Of a stretch of DNA of 18,665 nt, positions 1 through 7,334 are shown piece by piece; position 1 is the stretch's first letter, and every line of letters starts with the position of its first letter. The position numbers were made by a program, and so were the translations under genes. Under the pieces are notes generated by a model. That model searched no databases, had not been told where the DNA came from, and saw only the letters and a program-made list of their open reading frames with translations. The stretch covers positions 1-18,665 of the forward strand of contig DALYLQ010000050.1 of NCBI GenBank assembly GCA_031976225.1, read 5' to 3'. The stretch is from UBA10646 sp003456175. GTDB lineage: Bacteria > Bacteroidota > Bacteroidia > Chitinophagales > Chitinophagaceae.

Positions 1-72
1 GTGAATTAAAAAAGGTAGTTGAAGTAGTGGGCAATGGTGGTGTATTGTAAGAGTAATAACAGAATCTCTAAT

Positions 73-106
73 AAAAAACAAGGGCTACATTGCTGTAATC
101 CTTGTT
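73..106 (-). terminator. Probable terminator of the tRNA gene
   Basis: Read on the minus strand, AACAAGG (from 106) pairs with CCTTGTT (ending at 77). An inner TACA/TGTA helix lies across a small internal loop, and a run of T follows (78-74). It begins six bases after the tRNA CCA end, so it fits an intrinsic terminator for that transcript. Bases 1-72 show nothing I can assign. Confidence 0.6.
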
Positions 107-111
107 GTTAT

Positions 112-188
112 TGGTGGACCCTGCTGGGCTTGAACCAGCGACCCTCTGATTATGAGTCAGATGCTCTAACCAACTGAGCTAAGGGTCC
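112..188 (-). tRNA. tRNA with CAU anticodon (Met elongator or Ile2), CCA encoded
   Basis: The minus strand folds as a complete 77-nt tRNA. The acceptor stem is GGACCCT (188-182) with AGGGTCC (122-116), followed by discriminator A and an encoded CCA (114-112). The D arm contains AGCTCAGTTGGTTAGAGC. The anticodon stem TCTGA/TCAGA encloses the loop CTCATAA, giving CAT as anticodon. The T arm has GGTTCAAGC. The body resembles enterobacterial tRNA-Ile2, whose C34 becomes lysidine, but elongator tRNA-Met has the same loop, so amino-acid identity is not decided by eye. Confidence 0.95.
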
Positions 189-220
189 GCAGCGCTACAA
201 GTAATAGCGCTAAAGGACGG

Positions 221-251
221 CAAAAGTAGCTGATTAGCACATTTGAGCCAA
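221..251 (-). promoter_or_regulatory. Bacteroidota-type promoter of the tRNA
   Basis: On the minus strand TTG (251-249), 20 bp, then TACTTTTG (228-221) fits the Bacteroidota sigma-A pattern (TTG, about 20 bp, TANNTTTG). It points at the tRNA, whose 5' end is 33 bp further on. The leader contains a perfect inverted repeat, AGCGCTA/TAGCGCT (211-205 with 197-191, 7-nt loop), which would form a hairpin just before the mature 5' end. Confidence 0.65.
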
Positions 252-253
252 CA

Positions 254-823
254 TTAGCTTTTCTTTTTTTTATCGTATGCAGCTTTAGCCGCTTGTGCCT
301 TCTCAAAATCTAGCACAACACCATTGATACAATATCGCAAGCCCGTTGGAGGGGGGCCATCTTCAAACACATGTCCTAAATGCCCTTTGCAACGGCCACA
401 CATTACTTCGGTACGCGTCATACCGTGGCTATAATCGGGTTTGTATATGATACTTCCCTTGGTAATTGGCTCGTAAAAACTAGGCCATCCGCAGCCACTA
501 TCGAATTTGGTATCACTTTTAAACAGTGCATTACCACAGGCTGCACAATAGTAGGTGCCTACTTCATTAAATGCCTCAAACTTGCTACTCCAAGGCCGTT
601 CTGTACCTTTTTGACGAGCAATGTAGTACACATCGGCCGGCAGAATTTGTTTCCACTCATCTTCTGTAAGATTCACCCTGCCGGTATCGGCACGGTTATA
701 CACCGGATTTTTTTTGTCGTTATCCATAACTTTCTTTTTTACGGTAGTGTCTTTAGATGCAGGTTGCGATTGCGATTCGCAACCACAACATACCAACACC
801 AATAATACAAGTAATGTTCTCAT
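254..823 (-). CDS. msrB: Lipoprotein peptide-methionine (R)-S-oxide reductase
   Basis: MsrB reduces methionine-R-sulfoxide in proteins back to methionine using a catalytic cysteine. The 189-residue protein begins with a hydrophobic stretch ending in CCGC (C12-C15), a plausible lipobox, so it is probably anchored in the cell envelope. A charged linker of about 30 residues follows, then the MsrB domain (about 50-175). Zinc ligands are two CxxC pairs (C93/C96, C142/C145), the GCGWPSF segment carries C111, a likely resolving cysteine, and the catalytic cysteine is C165 in RYCIN. I chose the ATG at 823 because the signal peptide starts there; a frame six codons longer exists. It stands alone, with adk divergent. 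All catalytic features are intact. Confidence 0.93.
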   Translation of the reverse strand: MRTLLVLLVLVCCGCESQSQPASKDTTVKKKVMDNDKKNPVYNRADTGRVNLTEDEWKQILPADVYYIARQKGTERPWSSKFEAFNEVGTYYCAACGNALFKSDTKFDSGCGWPSFYEPITKGSIIYKPDYSHGMTRTEVMCGRCKGHLGHVFEDGPPPTGLRYCINGVVLDFEKAQAAKAAYDKKKKS

Positions 824-945
824 GCTATTAATTACGTACAAGTACCTATATTGGTTTGTTAAAGTATAAAATATGCTAATAAAATCTATGTGTAGTTATT
901 ACAGCATACACACTACGAAAATTACCATTTTCTTAGCAGTTAGGT

Positions 946-953
946 TATATTTG
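946..953 (+). promoter_or_regulatory. Candidate -7 box for adk
   Basis: TATATTTG matches TANNTTTG and lies 24 bp before the adk ATG. I see no clear TTG 20 bp upstream, so this is a half-match only. The rest of the 154-bp msrB-adk gap shows no other signal. Confidence 0.45.
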
Positions 954-977
954 CCCAGAGTAAGCAATTGTTAAAGC

Positions 978-1553
978 ATGTTTAATATCATTTTGTTTGG
1001 CCCTCCCGGTAGTGGCAAGGGTACCCAAAGCGAAAAATTAATAGCCCAATACGGCGTTAAGCATTTGAGTACTGGCGATTTATTACGTTCAGAAATAGCA
1101 GCAGCTACACCATTGGGTATAGAAGCTAAAAACTTTATGGACAAAGGCCAATTAGTGCCCGATGAAGTGGTGATTGGTATGGTAGATAACTTTTTAGATG
1201 CCAACCCAGAAGCACCAGGTTTTTTGTTCGACGGATTCCCTAGAACAGAGGCACAGAGTGAAGCTTTAGATAAGTTATTAAAGCTAAAACAAACCGAAAT
1301 TCATGTGGTACTAGCGTTAGAAGTAACTGAAGACGAGCTCATTACACGTTTGATGAACAGAGGCAAAACCAGTGGCCGTAGCGATGATACCAATGAAACG
1401 GTAATTAAAGCACGCATCGCAGAATACCATGCGAAAACAAGTGCAGTAGCCGCATACTATAGTAGATTCAATAAAGTGGTGAACATACCTGGCGAAGGTT
1501 CTGTAGATGCCATTTTTACTGCTTTGTGCACAGAAATTGATCGTAGAAAATAA
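978..1553 (+). CDS. adk: Adenylate kinase
   Basis: Interconverts AMP + ATP and two ADP in the cytoplasm, an essential step of nucleotide balance. The 191-residue protein has the P-loop GPPGSGKGT at residues 8-16, the LSTGDLLR segment of the AMP site, the DGFPRT motif near residue 85, and a short lid segment around RGKTSGRSDD instead of the long zinc or LID insert. It is therefore the short form (about 190 residues) common in Bacteroidota. The ATG at 978 sits immediately before the conserved N-terminal strand, so the start is secure. It has its own candidate promoter and a strong terminator, so it appears monocistronic. Confidence 0.97.
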   Translation: MFNIILFGPPGSGKGTQSEKLIAQYGVKHLSTGDLLRSEIAAATPLGIEAKNFMDKGQLVPDEVVIGMVDNFLDANPEAPGFLFDGFPRTEAQSEALDKLLKLKQTEIHVVLALEVTEDELITRLMNRGKTSGRSDDTNETVIKARIAEYHAKTSAVAAYYSRFNKVVNIPGEGSVDAIFTALCTEIDRRK

Positions 1554-1558
1554 ATCAT

Positions 1559-1641
1559 CATTTACCGTAAGGTAATTAATAATACATATTTGCTCCAGCC
1601 TTGGCTGGAGCTTTTTTTATACCCTAACCTTACGGTAAATG
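1559..1641. repeat. Inverted pair of the dispersed motif enclosing the adk terminator
   Basis: CATTTACCGTAAGGT (1559-1573) and ACCTTACGGTAAATG (1627-1641) are perfect reverse complements, 53 bp apart, with the adk terminator hairpin between them. The left copy starts six bases after the adk stop. The inner sequence differs from the 46-bp elements at 2949 and 9269, so only the arms are shared. Confidence 0.9.
1592..1618 (+). terminator. Intrinsic terminator of adk
   Basis: GCTCCAGC and GCTGGAGC form a GC-rich stem closed by CTTG and followed by seven T. It begins 38 bp after the adk stop codon. Confidence 0.92.
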
Positions 1642-1679
1642 ACTGTAAAACTCAAAAACTAACTACCATTAGTGCCGCT

Positions 1680-1687
1680 TATATTTG
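1680..1687 (+). promoter_or_regulatory. Candidate -7 box for kbl
   Basis: TATATTTG matches TANNTTTG, 18 bp before the preferred kbl start at 1706. Transcription would begin near 1692-1694, leaving a leader of only about 12-14 nt (or about 3 nt if the ATG at 1697 is used). No TTG is evident at the usual upstream distance. Confidence 0.5.
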
Positions 1688-1705
1688 CACAGCAAAATGT
1701 ATTGT

Positions 1706-2893
1706 ATGAATCAAAAATTCACTGAACGAATCGCCGCCGAATTGGCTGAAATTGAAAGTGCCGGATTGTTTAAAAAAGAGCGTGTTATTACCAGCGAGCA
1801 AGGCGCAGAAATTGTTGTGAACGGAAAACAAGTATTGAATTTTTGTGCAAATAACTACTTGGGTTTAAGTAGCCACCCTAAAGTAATTGAAGCTGCTCAC
1901 AAAGCTATTGATACACATGGCTACGGTATGAGTAGCGTGCGTTTTATTTGCGGTACGCAAGACATACATAAAACCTTAGAGCAAAAAATTGCCCAGTTTC
2001 TCGGTACTGAAGATACCATTTTGTATGCCGCTGCCTTCGATGCGAATGGCGGTGTTTTCGAGCCTTTATTTAACGAGCAAGATGCTATTATTAGCGATGC
2101 CTTAAACCACGCCAGCATTATTGATGGTGTTCGCTTATGCAAAGCACAGCGCTATCGGTACGAGCACAATAATATGGCCGATTTAGAAGCACAATTACAA
2201 GCATCGCAAAGTGCACGAAGCCGTATTATTGTTACCGATGGTAGCTTTAGTATGGATGGTACCATTGCACAGCTCGATGTAATTTGCGACCTCGCAGATA
2301 AGTACGATGCTATTGTAATGATTGATGAATGCCACAGTAGCGGTTTCTTGGGCAAAACGGGTAGAGGTACACATGAGTACAGAGGTGTAATGGGGCGAAT
2401 AGATATTATTACAGGTACGCTTGGTAAGGCATTAGGTGGTGCCAGCGGTGGCTTTACCAGCGGCAAAAAAGAAGTGATAGAAATGTTGCGCCAGCGTAGT
2501 AGGCCTTACTTATTTAGCAATACGGTAGCACCAAGCATTGTGGGCGCTTCTATTGCAGTACTCGATATGCTTACCGAAACCACCGCCTTACGAGATACAT
2601 TAGAATTTAATACCAGGTATTTCCGTTCGAAGATGACGGAGGTGGGCTTTGATATTAAACCCGGAGATCACCCAATTGTGCCCGTAATGTTGTACGATGC
2701 CGTACTTGCACAACAATTTGCTGCCCAAATTTTAGAAGAAGGTATTTATGTTATTGGCTTCTTTTTCCCTGTTGTACCCAAAGGGCAGGCACGTATTAGA
2801 GTGCAGTTAAGCGCTGCACATACGCAAGAACATTTAGATAAAGCTATAGCAGCATTTACGAAAGTTGGTAAGCAGCTCGGCGTAATTAAATAA
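1706..2893 (+). CDS. kbl: Glycine C-acetyltransferase (2-amino-3-ketobutyrate CoA ligase)
   Basis: A PLP-dependent enzyme of the alpha-oxoamine synthase family. In threonine breakdown it cleaves 2-amino-3-ketobutyrate with CoA into glycine and acetyl-CoA. The 395 residues match the family length (about 398 in E. coli). Visible features are the N-terminal GLFKKERVI, the NNYLGLSSHP motif (49-58), the NHAS segment (134-137), DECHSSG (208-213) and the PLP lysine K241 in TGTLGKALGGASGG. The ATG at 1706 gives the usual N-terminus; another ATG at 1697 and a TTG at 1685 are in frame, but the TTG overlaps the probable promoter box. No threonine dehydrogenase (tdh) lies nearby, so the partner step must be encoded elsewhere. 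Related 8-amino-7-oxononanoate synthases are less likely given the N-terminal match. Confidence 0.93.
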   Translation: MNQKFTERIAAELAEIESAGLFKKERVITSEQGAEIVVNGKQVLNFCANNYLGLSSHPKVIEAAHKAIDTHGYGMSSVRFICGTQDIHKTLEQKIAQFLGTEDTILYAAAFDANGGVFEPLFNEQDAIISDALNHASIIDGVRLCKAQRYRYEHNNMADLEAQLQASQSARSRIIVTDGSFSMDGTIAQLDVICDLADKYDAIVMIDECHSSGFLGKTGRGTHEYRGVMGRIDIITGTLGKALGGASGGFTSGKKEVIEMLRQRSRPYLFSNTVAPSIVGASIAVLDMLTETTALRDTLEFNTRYFRSKMTEVGFDIKPGDHPIVPVMLYDAVLAQQFAAQILEEGIYVIGFFFPVVPKGQARIRVQLSAAHTQEHLDKAIAAFTKVGKQLGVIK

Positions 2894-2912
2894 ATTTTTA
2901 TTGATATGTTAA

Positions 2913-2937
2913 GGCCGCCCAAGGGCGGCCTTTTTTT
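2913..2937 (+). terminator. Intrinsic terminator of kbl
   Basis: GGCCGCCC and GGGCGGCC form an all-GC stem around AA, followed by seven T, 19 bp after the kbl stop. Confidence 0.93.
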
Positions 2938-2948
2938 GTTGATAGCTA

Positions 2949-2994
2949 TACCTTACGGTAAATGTTGGCCTGCGTTTGTATTTACCGTAAGGTA
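2949..2994. repeat. 46-bp inverted-repeat element, copy A
   Basis: TACCTTACGGTAAAT (2949-2963) and ATTTACCGTAAGGTA (2980-2994) are perfect 15-bp inverted arms around a 16-bp centre. Read on the minus strand, the centre contains AAACGCAGGCCAAC, which is also present in near-identical form in the element at 9269-9314. The two aligned elements agree at 39 of 46 positions. It sits 11 bp after the kbl terminator T-run. Confidence 0.92.
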
Positions 2995-3075
2995 GAATGA
3001 ATATACAATGCTTCGGGAATAATTGGCAGGAATGCTTATGCTCGATACACTAAGTTGCATATAAATATATTTCAA

Positions 3076-3972
3076 ATGAAAGGAGTGATGTTTGTGATGT
3101 TGAGTGTAATGATGAGTGCTTTAGTAAATGCACAAGGTTGTAGTGATGCTGGCTTTTGTTCGATACATAGCTTGCAACCAAATAAGGCACTTGCAAAGCG
3201 GCACTTATTAAAATTTGGCGCTAATTATGGCAAGGCCGATAATGCCATACAAGCGTATGCATCTTATGTTAATTACTTATATCAGTGGAATAAAAAGTTA
3301 GTGACCGATATTAAGCTTACAGCTTTGGCACAATCGGGGAATGGTATTAATACTTTTGGAATGGGTGATGTTTTTATTACGAGTACTTATAATGCTACCG
3401 ATGCAATAAAATTGATTGGTGGTGTGAAGGTGCCACTCAATACTGCGGCACGTAAGCTTAATGAGCTGCCTCTTCCGATGGATTATCAGTCGAGTTTGGG
3501 AACATTTGATGTTATCATGGGTGTTGGTTATAGTAATAATCAATTGCAACTTCAAACTGCAATTCAGTTGCCATTAACACAAAATAAAAATCAATTTTTA
3601 CCAACGTTATACCCTAACAGTAGTGCTTTACGAACATGGGTGCCTACCAATAACTTTCAACGATCTGCCGATGTATTGTTGCGAGTAGCTTACCTCGTAC
3701 CCATTGCAAAATACATTACTATAACACCGAGTATATTGCCTATCTATCACTTAGATAACGATTCTTATACTAGTAATGCTAACGGAAAATCTGTTGCTAT
3801 TGAGGGCTCTAAGGGATTAACTATCAATGGAAATTTATTTATAGATATTGCAATTTCGGCGCAACATAGCATACAGTTGAATATGGCTGCCCCTTTTGCA
3901 GTGAGAGATGTACGACCAGATGGATTGACTAGAAGTTATCTGCTAGGTATTGAATATGGTTTTAGATTTTAG
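3076..3972 (+). CDS. Putative outer-membrane beta-barrel protein of unknown function
   Basis: I do not recognise the family. From the ATG at 3076 (chosen over a TTG at 3055 because a signal peptide starts there) the 298-residue protein has a hydrophobic leader with probable cleavage near VNAQ. A cysteine pair follows in CSDAGFCS, just after the leader. The remainder alternates polar and hydrophobic residues in short strands with frequent N, Y, T and G, and ends in an aromatic residue (GIEYGFRF), which together suggest a beta-barrel inserted in the outer membrane. The cysteine pair may form a disulfide in the mature N-terminus. The stop overlaps the convergent LysE-type gene by four bases, with no terminator hairpin between them. 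Transport and adhesion are both possible and neither is shown. Confidence 0.7.
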   Translation: MKGVMFVMLSVMMSALVNAQGCSDAGFCSIHSLQPNKALAKRHLLKFGANYGKADNAIQAYASYVNYLYQWNKKLVTDIKLTALAQSGNGINTFGMGDVFITSTYNATDAIKLIGGVKVPLNTAARKLNELPLPMDYQSSLGTFDVIMGVGYSNNQLQLQTAIQLPLTQNKNQFLPTLYPNSSALRTWVPTNNFQRSADVLLRVAYLVPIAKYITITPSILPIYHLDNDSYTSNANGKSVAIEGSKGLTINGNLFIDIAISAQHSIQLNMAAPFAVRDVRPDGLTRSYLLGIEYGFRF

Positions 3973-4583
3973 TACTTACCATAATTGTTTTTAAGCATAA
4001 GTATTAAGTTGGTAATTGCAATTGCAAGTAAAAGATAGGCTGTAATATTATTGATGCGCTTCTGGTGTTGTAATATAAATCTGCTAAAGAGGCTTCCTAC
4101 AAAAACATAAATTATCATTATTAGTATTACGCCTATTGTATTACCAACCAATAACCAAATCATTAGCTGTAAGTTAGTACTAGATAATACTGGTAATACA
4201 AAACTGAATGTAGCCATCCAAAAAGGTATCTGCTGTGGATGTAAGATAATAGCAATGATACCTTGCTTGTATTGTTTATGTAATACTTGCTTTTGTTGAT
4301 AGACTTTTGTTTTACCAAGCATACTCAGCGCAATGACGATGAATATGATGGCACCTGCAACTTTGAAGTACAGTTGTGTTGTTGGAGTTAATGTGTATTT
4401 TGTAAAAATATATAAGCTAATACTTGCGTAAATAATTTCAAAAAAAATACAGCATATAAACGCAATTATCAGCTTTCTAATTTCTTGATGTAGGTATAGT
4501 TGCAACATCATCGTATTAATAATGCCTGGTTGTAAGTAACCATAAAAGCCAATAGCCATACCTAGTAAAAGCATATTAACCAT
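3969..4583 (-). CDS. LysE/RhtB-type amino-acid exporter-like membrane protein
   Basis: A 204-residue integral membrane protein with about six hydrophobic segments. It opens with GMAIGFYGYLQPGIINTMML, reminiscent of the LysE N-terminal segment with its conserved glycines and PG, and has a polar loop (KTKVYQQKQ...) followed by HPQQIPFWM before the second half. LysE-family proteins export amino acids or similar small molecules; the substrate here is unknown. The start codon lies inside the end of the ATP-grasp gene: ATGGTTAA contains both the start of this gene and the stop of the one before, an 8-bp overlap suggesting translational coupling. It is the last gene of the seven-gene minus-strand cluster. 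The LysE assignment rests on topology and N-terminal pattern and is moderate. Confidence 0.7.
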   Translation of the reverse strand: MVNMLLLGMAIGFYGYLQPGIINTMMLQLYLHQEIRKLIIAFICCIFFEIIYASISLYIFTKYTLTPTTQLYFKVAGAIIFIVIALSMLGKTKVYQQKQVLHKQYKQGIIAIILHPQQIPFWMATFSFVLPVLSSTNLQLMIWLLVGNTIGVILIMIIYVFVGSLFSRFILQHQKRINNITAYLLLAIAITNLILMLKNNYGKY

Positions 4584-5619
4584 TTGCTACTTTTTTATAT
4601 TGCCGCTCTTGCTTTCTGAGCTGCCTAAACATACGGTACGATAAAAAAGGTATGTTGCTGTTAGCATGATTGTACCTGGCTATTTGATACATAATTTTAT
4701 AATGCTGATAAAGTACTCGTTGTGCCTTCCAAAATTTAAAATTCGGGTCGTAAATATGGGCAGGTTCTGCACCGGCACCATTTAACTCTACAATTTGTAA
4801 TCCCACGCCAGTATACAAACTAGCTTCTGATTCGCATTTAACATCGAATCTGCCATAATAGAAATCGGGTATTGCTTTTGCAATGGCATCGAACACCTCT
4901 AATACTTTATACTGATATTGTGCCGTAACATCTATGAAAGTTGCACCTCTAGCATGATTACCATATGGTACCAATAACTTATGCTCGTTTAATGGAATAA
5001 CTGTATTCCAATCGCTTTGAAATTGTTCCTGTAGCGTTTTTGATTGTAGAAATGCTCTGTGATTCTTAGAAATAAGTTCTGCTAAGGTGCTTTTCCCATC
5101 TCCTATAACATGTAAAAGCTCTTTTTTAGTTACAGAACTAATACTGCCTGTAGCACTAGTTGGATGCCTGTAATAAAAAACGCTAAACTCGTGTGAGTAG
5201 TTGATAAAAGGTTGTATAATGGTATCAATACGGTTGGTGAGCAAGTAAGCTGCTAAGGCTTGTTGGGTATCAATTTTTTGAACTCGCCAACCCCGTTCAC
5301 CTCTGTTGGGCTTTATAATAATGGGGAACGATATGTTATTGTTTGCTAACTGACTCATTACAGTTGCTATTGGTGCATCAGTAGGAATATAAACTGTTGT
5401 TGGGTAGTATGCTTTTGGTAAGAGCTGAAGTACACTAAACTTACTTTCAAAAAACATTCCACCAGTTTCAATAGAAGGGTTAGCTGCTGAAAAGAAAAAA
5501 AAAGACTTTGCTTTAAAACTCAAGTAAATATAATACAGGCTTATAGGAAGATACACCAACCACATAGGCCAAAACTCCCAGTGCATTAGTATTATTAGCT
5601 TATGCCGAATTTGTTTCAA
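4576..5619 (-). CDS. ATP-grasp domain ligase-like protein with N-terminal membrane segment
   Basis: A 347-residue protein. Residues about 10-35 are hydrophobic and probably form one membrane segment. An ATP-grasp-like region follows: FPIIIKPNRGERGWRV near residue 100 is the nucleotide-binding strand and loop, RFDVKC near 255 and the late IVELNGAGAEP near 280 resemble the metal-binding carboxylate and asparagine of the fold (E then N in ELNG). ATP-grasp enzymes join a carboxylate to an amine or thiol through an acyl-phosphate; D-Ala-D-Ala ligase is the best-known relative, but this is not Ddl itself and the substrate is unknown. It is 12 bp after the NRDE gene and overlaps the LysE-type exporter by 8 bp, so ligation followed by export is an inference worth testing. 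Confidence 0.75.
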   Translation of the reverse strand: MKQIRHKLIILMHWEFWPMWLVYLPISLYYIYLSFKAKSFFFFSAANPSIETGGMFFESKFSVLQLLPKAYYPTTVYIPTDAPIATVMSQLANNNISFPIIIKPNRGERGWRVQKIDTQQALAAYLLTNRIDTIIQPFINYSHEFSVFYYRHPTSATGSISSVTKKELLHVIGDGKSTLAELISKNHRAFLQSKTLQEQFQSDWNTVIPLNEHKLLVPYGNHARGATFIDVTAQYQYKVLEVFDAIAKAIPDFYYGRFDVKCESEASLYTGVGLQIVELNGAGAEPAHIYDPNFKFWKAQRVLYQHYKIMYQIARYNHANSNIPFLSYRMFRQLRKQERQYKKVANG

Positions 5620-5631
5620 AAAATTTCTATT

Positions 5632-6366
5632 TTAAAAAGAGCACATACTCATTGTATTTTCAATAGCTATTGCGGTAGCGCTATGCAGACTGGTTTGTAA
5701 ATCGTTATACGACATTTCTATTTGCTCACCGTAAGTATCTCTAGCAATAAATGTTGCACTAATTGTTTTTAATGTGTTATGGCGATTAACGATAAAACCA
5801 TTGGTTGCATCATTAACACTACAAAAAAATTCCATAATACTACTTTCGTCAATACTAGGTTTTGTTTCGAGCCAGCGATTAAAGTACAATGCTCTTATAG
5901 CAACAGCCTCACTATCGTATAATGTAGCCGACGACCAAATGCTTGCAGTAGTAATAGGTAATTTTTTTTTGTGTTTACTTTTTCCATCCCAAGTTAACTG
6001 AAACATGTAGTTATTATGGTGTATGATAATAGTACATGGCTCAATACCACTTAAATCTAAAAGCTGCCAATCTACAACAGGCGTAATACTATCTAAAAGT
6101 GCTGTTACAATAAGCCCCCTACTTTTGGTATAAGGTGGTGTATGAACATGCTTTTTGAACCCACCATTTAACAGAATGATTGTGTAGCCAATACTATTAC
6201 AACCTAGCCAACTACCTCCAGCAAGTGTATCAATAGGAGCGATATACTTACAGTTTTCACCAATATAAATAATAGGATTTTTTGCCTTAGGTCTATTCAC
6301 CTGCTCGTCTCTTAACGAAACAAACATTGTTTTGTTACCTTGCGGTAAATATAAAACAGTACACAT
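5632..6366 (-). CDS. NRDE family protein (TANGO2-like)
   Basis: 244 residues. The opening MCTVLY places a cysteine at position 2, and SLRDE follows near residue 17, corresponding to the NRDE signature with L in place of N. PIDTLAGGSWLGCN (about 44-57), LLNGG and PYTKSRGLIV are further hallmarks of the family, which is named for its N-R-D-E motif and is related to eukaryotic TANGO2. TANGO2 has been linked to haem trafficking and lipid metabolism; the bacterial role is unsettled. The second residue cysteine resembles an N-terminal nucleophile, but this is inference. The gene lies 3 bp after the DinB-like gene. Codons 6-10 (YLPQG) contain one copy of the dispersed motif (6336-6350). Confidence 0.85.
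   Translation of the reverse strand: MCTVLYLPQGNKTMFVSLRDEQVNRPKAKNPIIYIGENCKYIAPIDTLAGGSWLGCNSIGYTIILLNGGFKKHVHTPPYTKSRGLIVTALLDSITPVVDWQLLDLSGIEPCTIIIHHNNYMFQLTWDGKSKHKKKLPITTASIWSSATLYDSEAVAIRALYFNRWLETKPSIDESSIMEFFCSVNDATNGFIVNRHNTLKTISATFIARDTYGEQIEMSYNDLQTSLHSATAIAIENTMSMCSF
6336..6350. repeat. Dispersed motif, coding copy (CCTTGCGG variant)
   Basis: TACCTTGCGGTAAAT differs from the intergenic arms by one base (A to G). On the minus strand it is read as YLPQG in the NRDE protein. Confidence 0.75.
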
Positions 6367-6369
6367 ACG

Positions 6370-6924
6370 TTATTCCTTTTTTTCATTATAGCGAATAGTG
6401 GCATAAGCCATTCCAAAATCACTATGTACATTGATATTACCGATAAAGTAGAGTGCAACTTTTATCAGTGCTAAGTGGTGTATTATATGCTCTGTATTAT
6501 ACACCATTTCTCGGTAATAAGTAGAGCTAACTTTATTTTGAATTGTCGCATCATCTTCAAATTGTATTAATAACATCCTATCGGGTTTAATACAACTTTT
6601 AAGAACTGCACTTAGCATCGTTTGAGCTAAGTGAATATCTGCTGCAATGGTAATATTTCTTGATCTGTTAAAGTAATCAATTAAACCAGAATCGTAGCCA
6701 TCAATAGCACAAGAGAGCAGTTCAATAATATGCCTTGTATGGTCGCCAATACTTGCATTAAATAATGCCTCAAACTTCATGCTATATTCCGAGTTGTTTA
6801 ATTGCGTTAGCAGATTTTGAAGCATGTTTAATTGATATTGAAGTTGCACGAATATCATATGTTGGTGCTTGTTATTTTTTGATTTATAAAAATTACAGCT
6901 ATTAAGGGTGGTGTGGCAAAGCAT
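6370..6924 (-). CDS. DinB-like four-helix protein
   Basis: 184 residues, predicted helical. GDHTRHI (about residue 60) and YNTEHIIHHLALIKVAL (about 140) supply spaced histidines as in DinB/YfiT-type metal-binding bundles. Members of that superfamily include thiol-dependent transferases and damage-induced proteins; no reaction can be assigned here. The ATG at 6924 follows the DoxX stop with a single base between, favouring coupled translation. The first 22 residues are AT-rich and not family-like, however, so the internal ATG at 6858 (MIFVQLQYQL) may be the true start. Translation of the rest is firm; function is not. Confidence 0.72.
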   Translation of the reverse strand: MLCHTTLNSCNFYKSKNNKHQHMIFVQLQYQLNMLQNLLTQLNNSEYSMKFEALFNASIGDHTRHIIELLSCAIDGYDSGLIDYFNRSRNITIAADIHLAQTMLSAVLKSCIKPDRMLLIQFEDDATIQNKVSSTYYREMVYNTEHIIHHLALIKVALYFIGNINVHSDFGMAYATIRYNEKKE

Positions 6925-6925
6925 A

Positions 6926-7330
6926 TTAGTGCTTCAAAATGCTTACTATGAATATACGAAGCTTCTGGCGTTCTTGTATTGTTACCAGCAAGGCTGCTAC
7001 AAATACAATCAAAGCCATAATAAAAAGCTGTCCGCCATCATTTTGCGATACAATTCCAATAACAAATAGGTGGGCGGTCACTGCACCAAGCATAAGCCCG
7101 ATGCTAATTATTGCACCTATAAATGCAGTTCTTGGTATTAAGATTAAAATACCGGCTATCAGCTCAATAACACCCGTTGCAATACGTCCGCATGGTTCAA
7201 CTCCTAGTTTTGTAAAAAGTGTTACCGACTCACTGTGTGCAGAAAATTTAAAGTATAAGGTTTGAAGTAATATTATAGCAACTACAACTCTAGGTAATAA
7301 CTGTAGTGCAGTATGTAATTTCAATTTCAT
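6926..7330 (-). CDS. DoxX-family membrane protein
   Basis: 134 residues with four hydrophobic segments. LLPRVVVAIILLQTLYFKF, then GRIATGVIELIAGILILIPRT and GAIISIGLMLGAV, follow the usual DoxX pattern of an early K-F segment and an E-x-x-x-G-x-L-L helix. DoxX-type proteins are small membrane proteins linked to quinol oxidation and to oxidative stress in various bacteria; here the role is unassigned. I chose the ATG at 7330, four bases after the YHS stop, rather than one 13 codons earlier that would overlap it. It is gene three of the cluster. Confidence 0.85.
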   Translation of the reverse strand: MKLKLHTALQLLPRVVVAIILLQTLYFKFSAHSESVTLFTKLGVEPCGRIATGVIELIAGILILIPRTAFIGAIISIGLMLGAVTAHLFVIGIVSQNDGGQLFIMALIVFVAALLVTIQERQKLRIFIVSILKH

Positions 7331-7334
7331 ATTA

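Noticed and set aside
380..805. Plus-strand open frame over msrB
   Set aside because: It is a mirror of the conserved MsrB gene with no recognisable domain or promoter.
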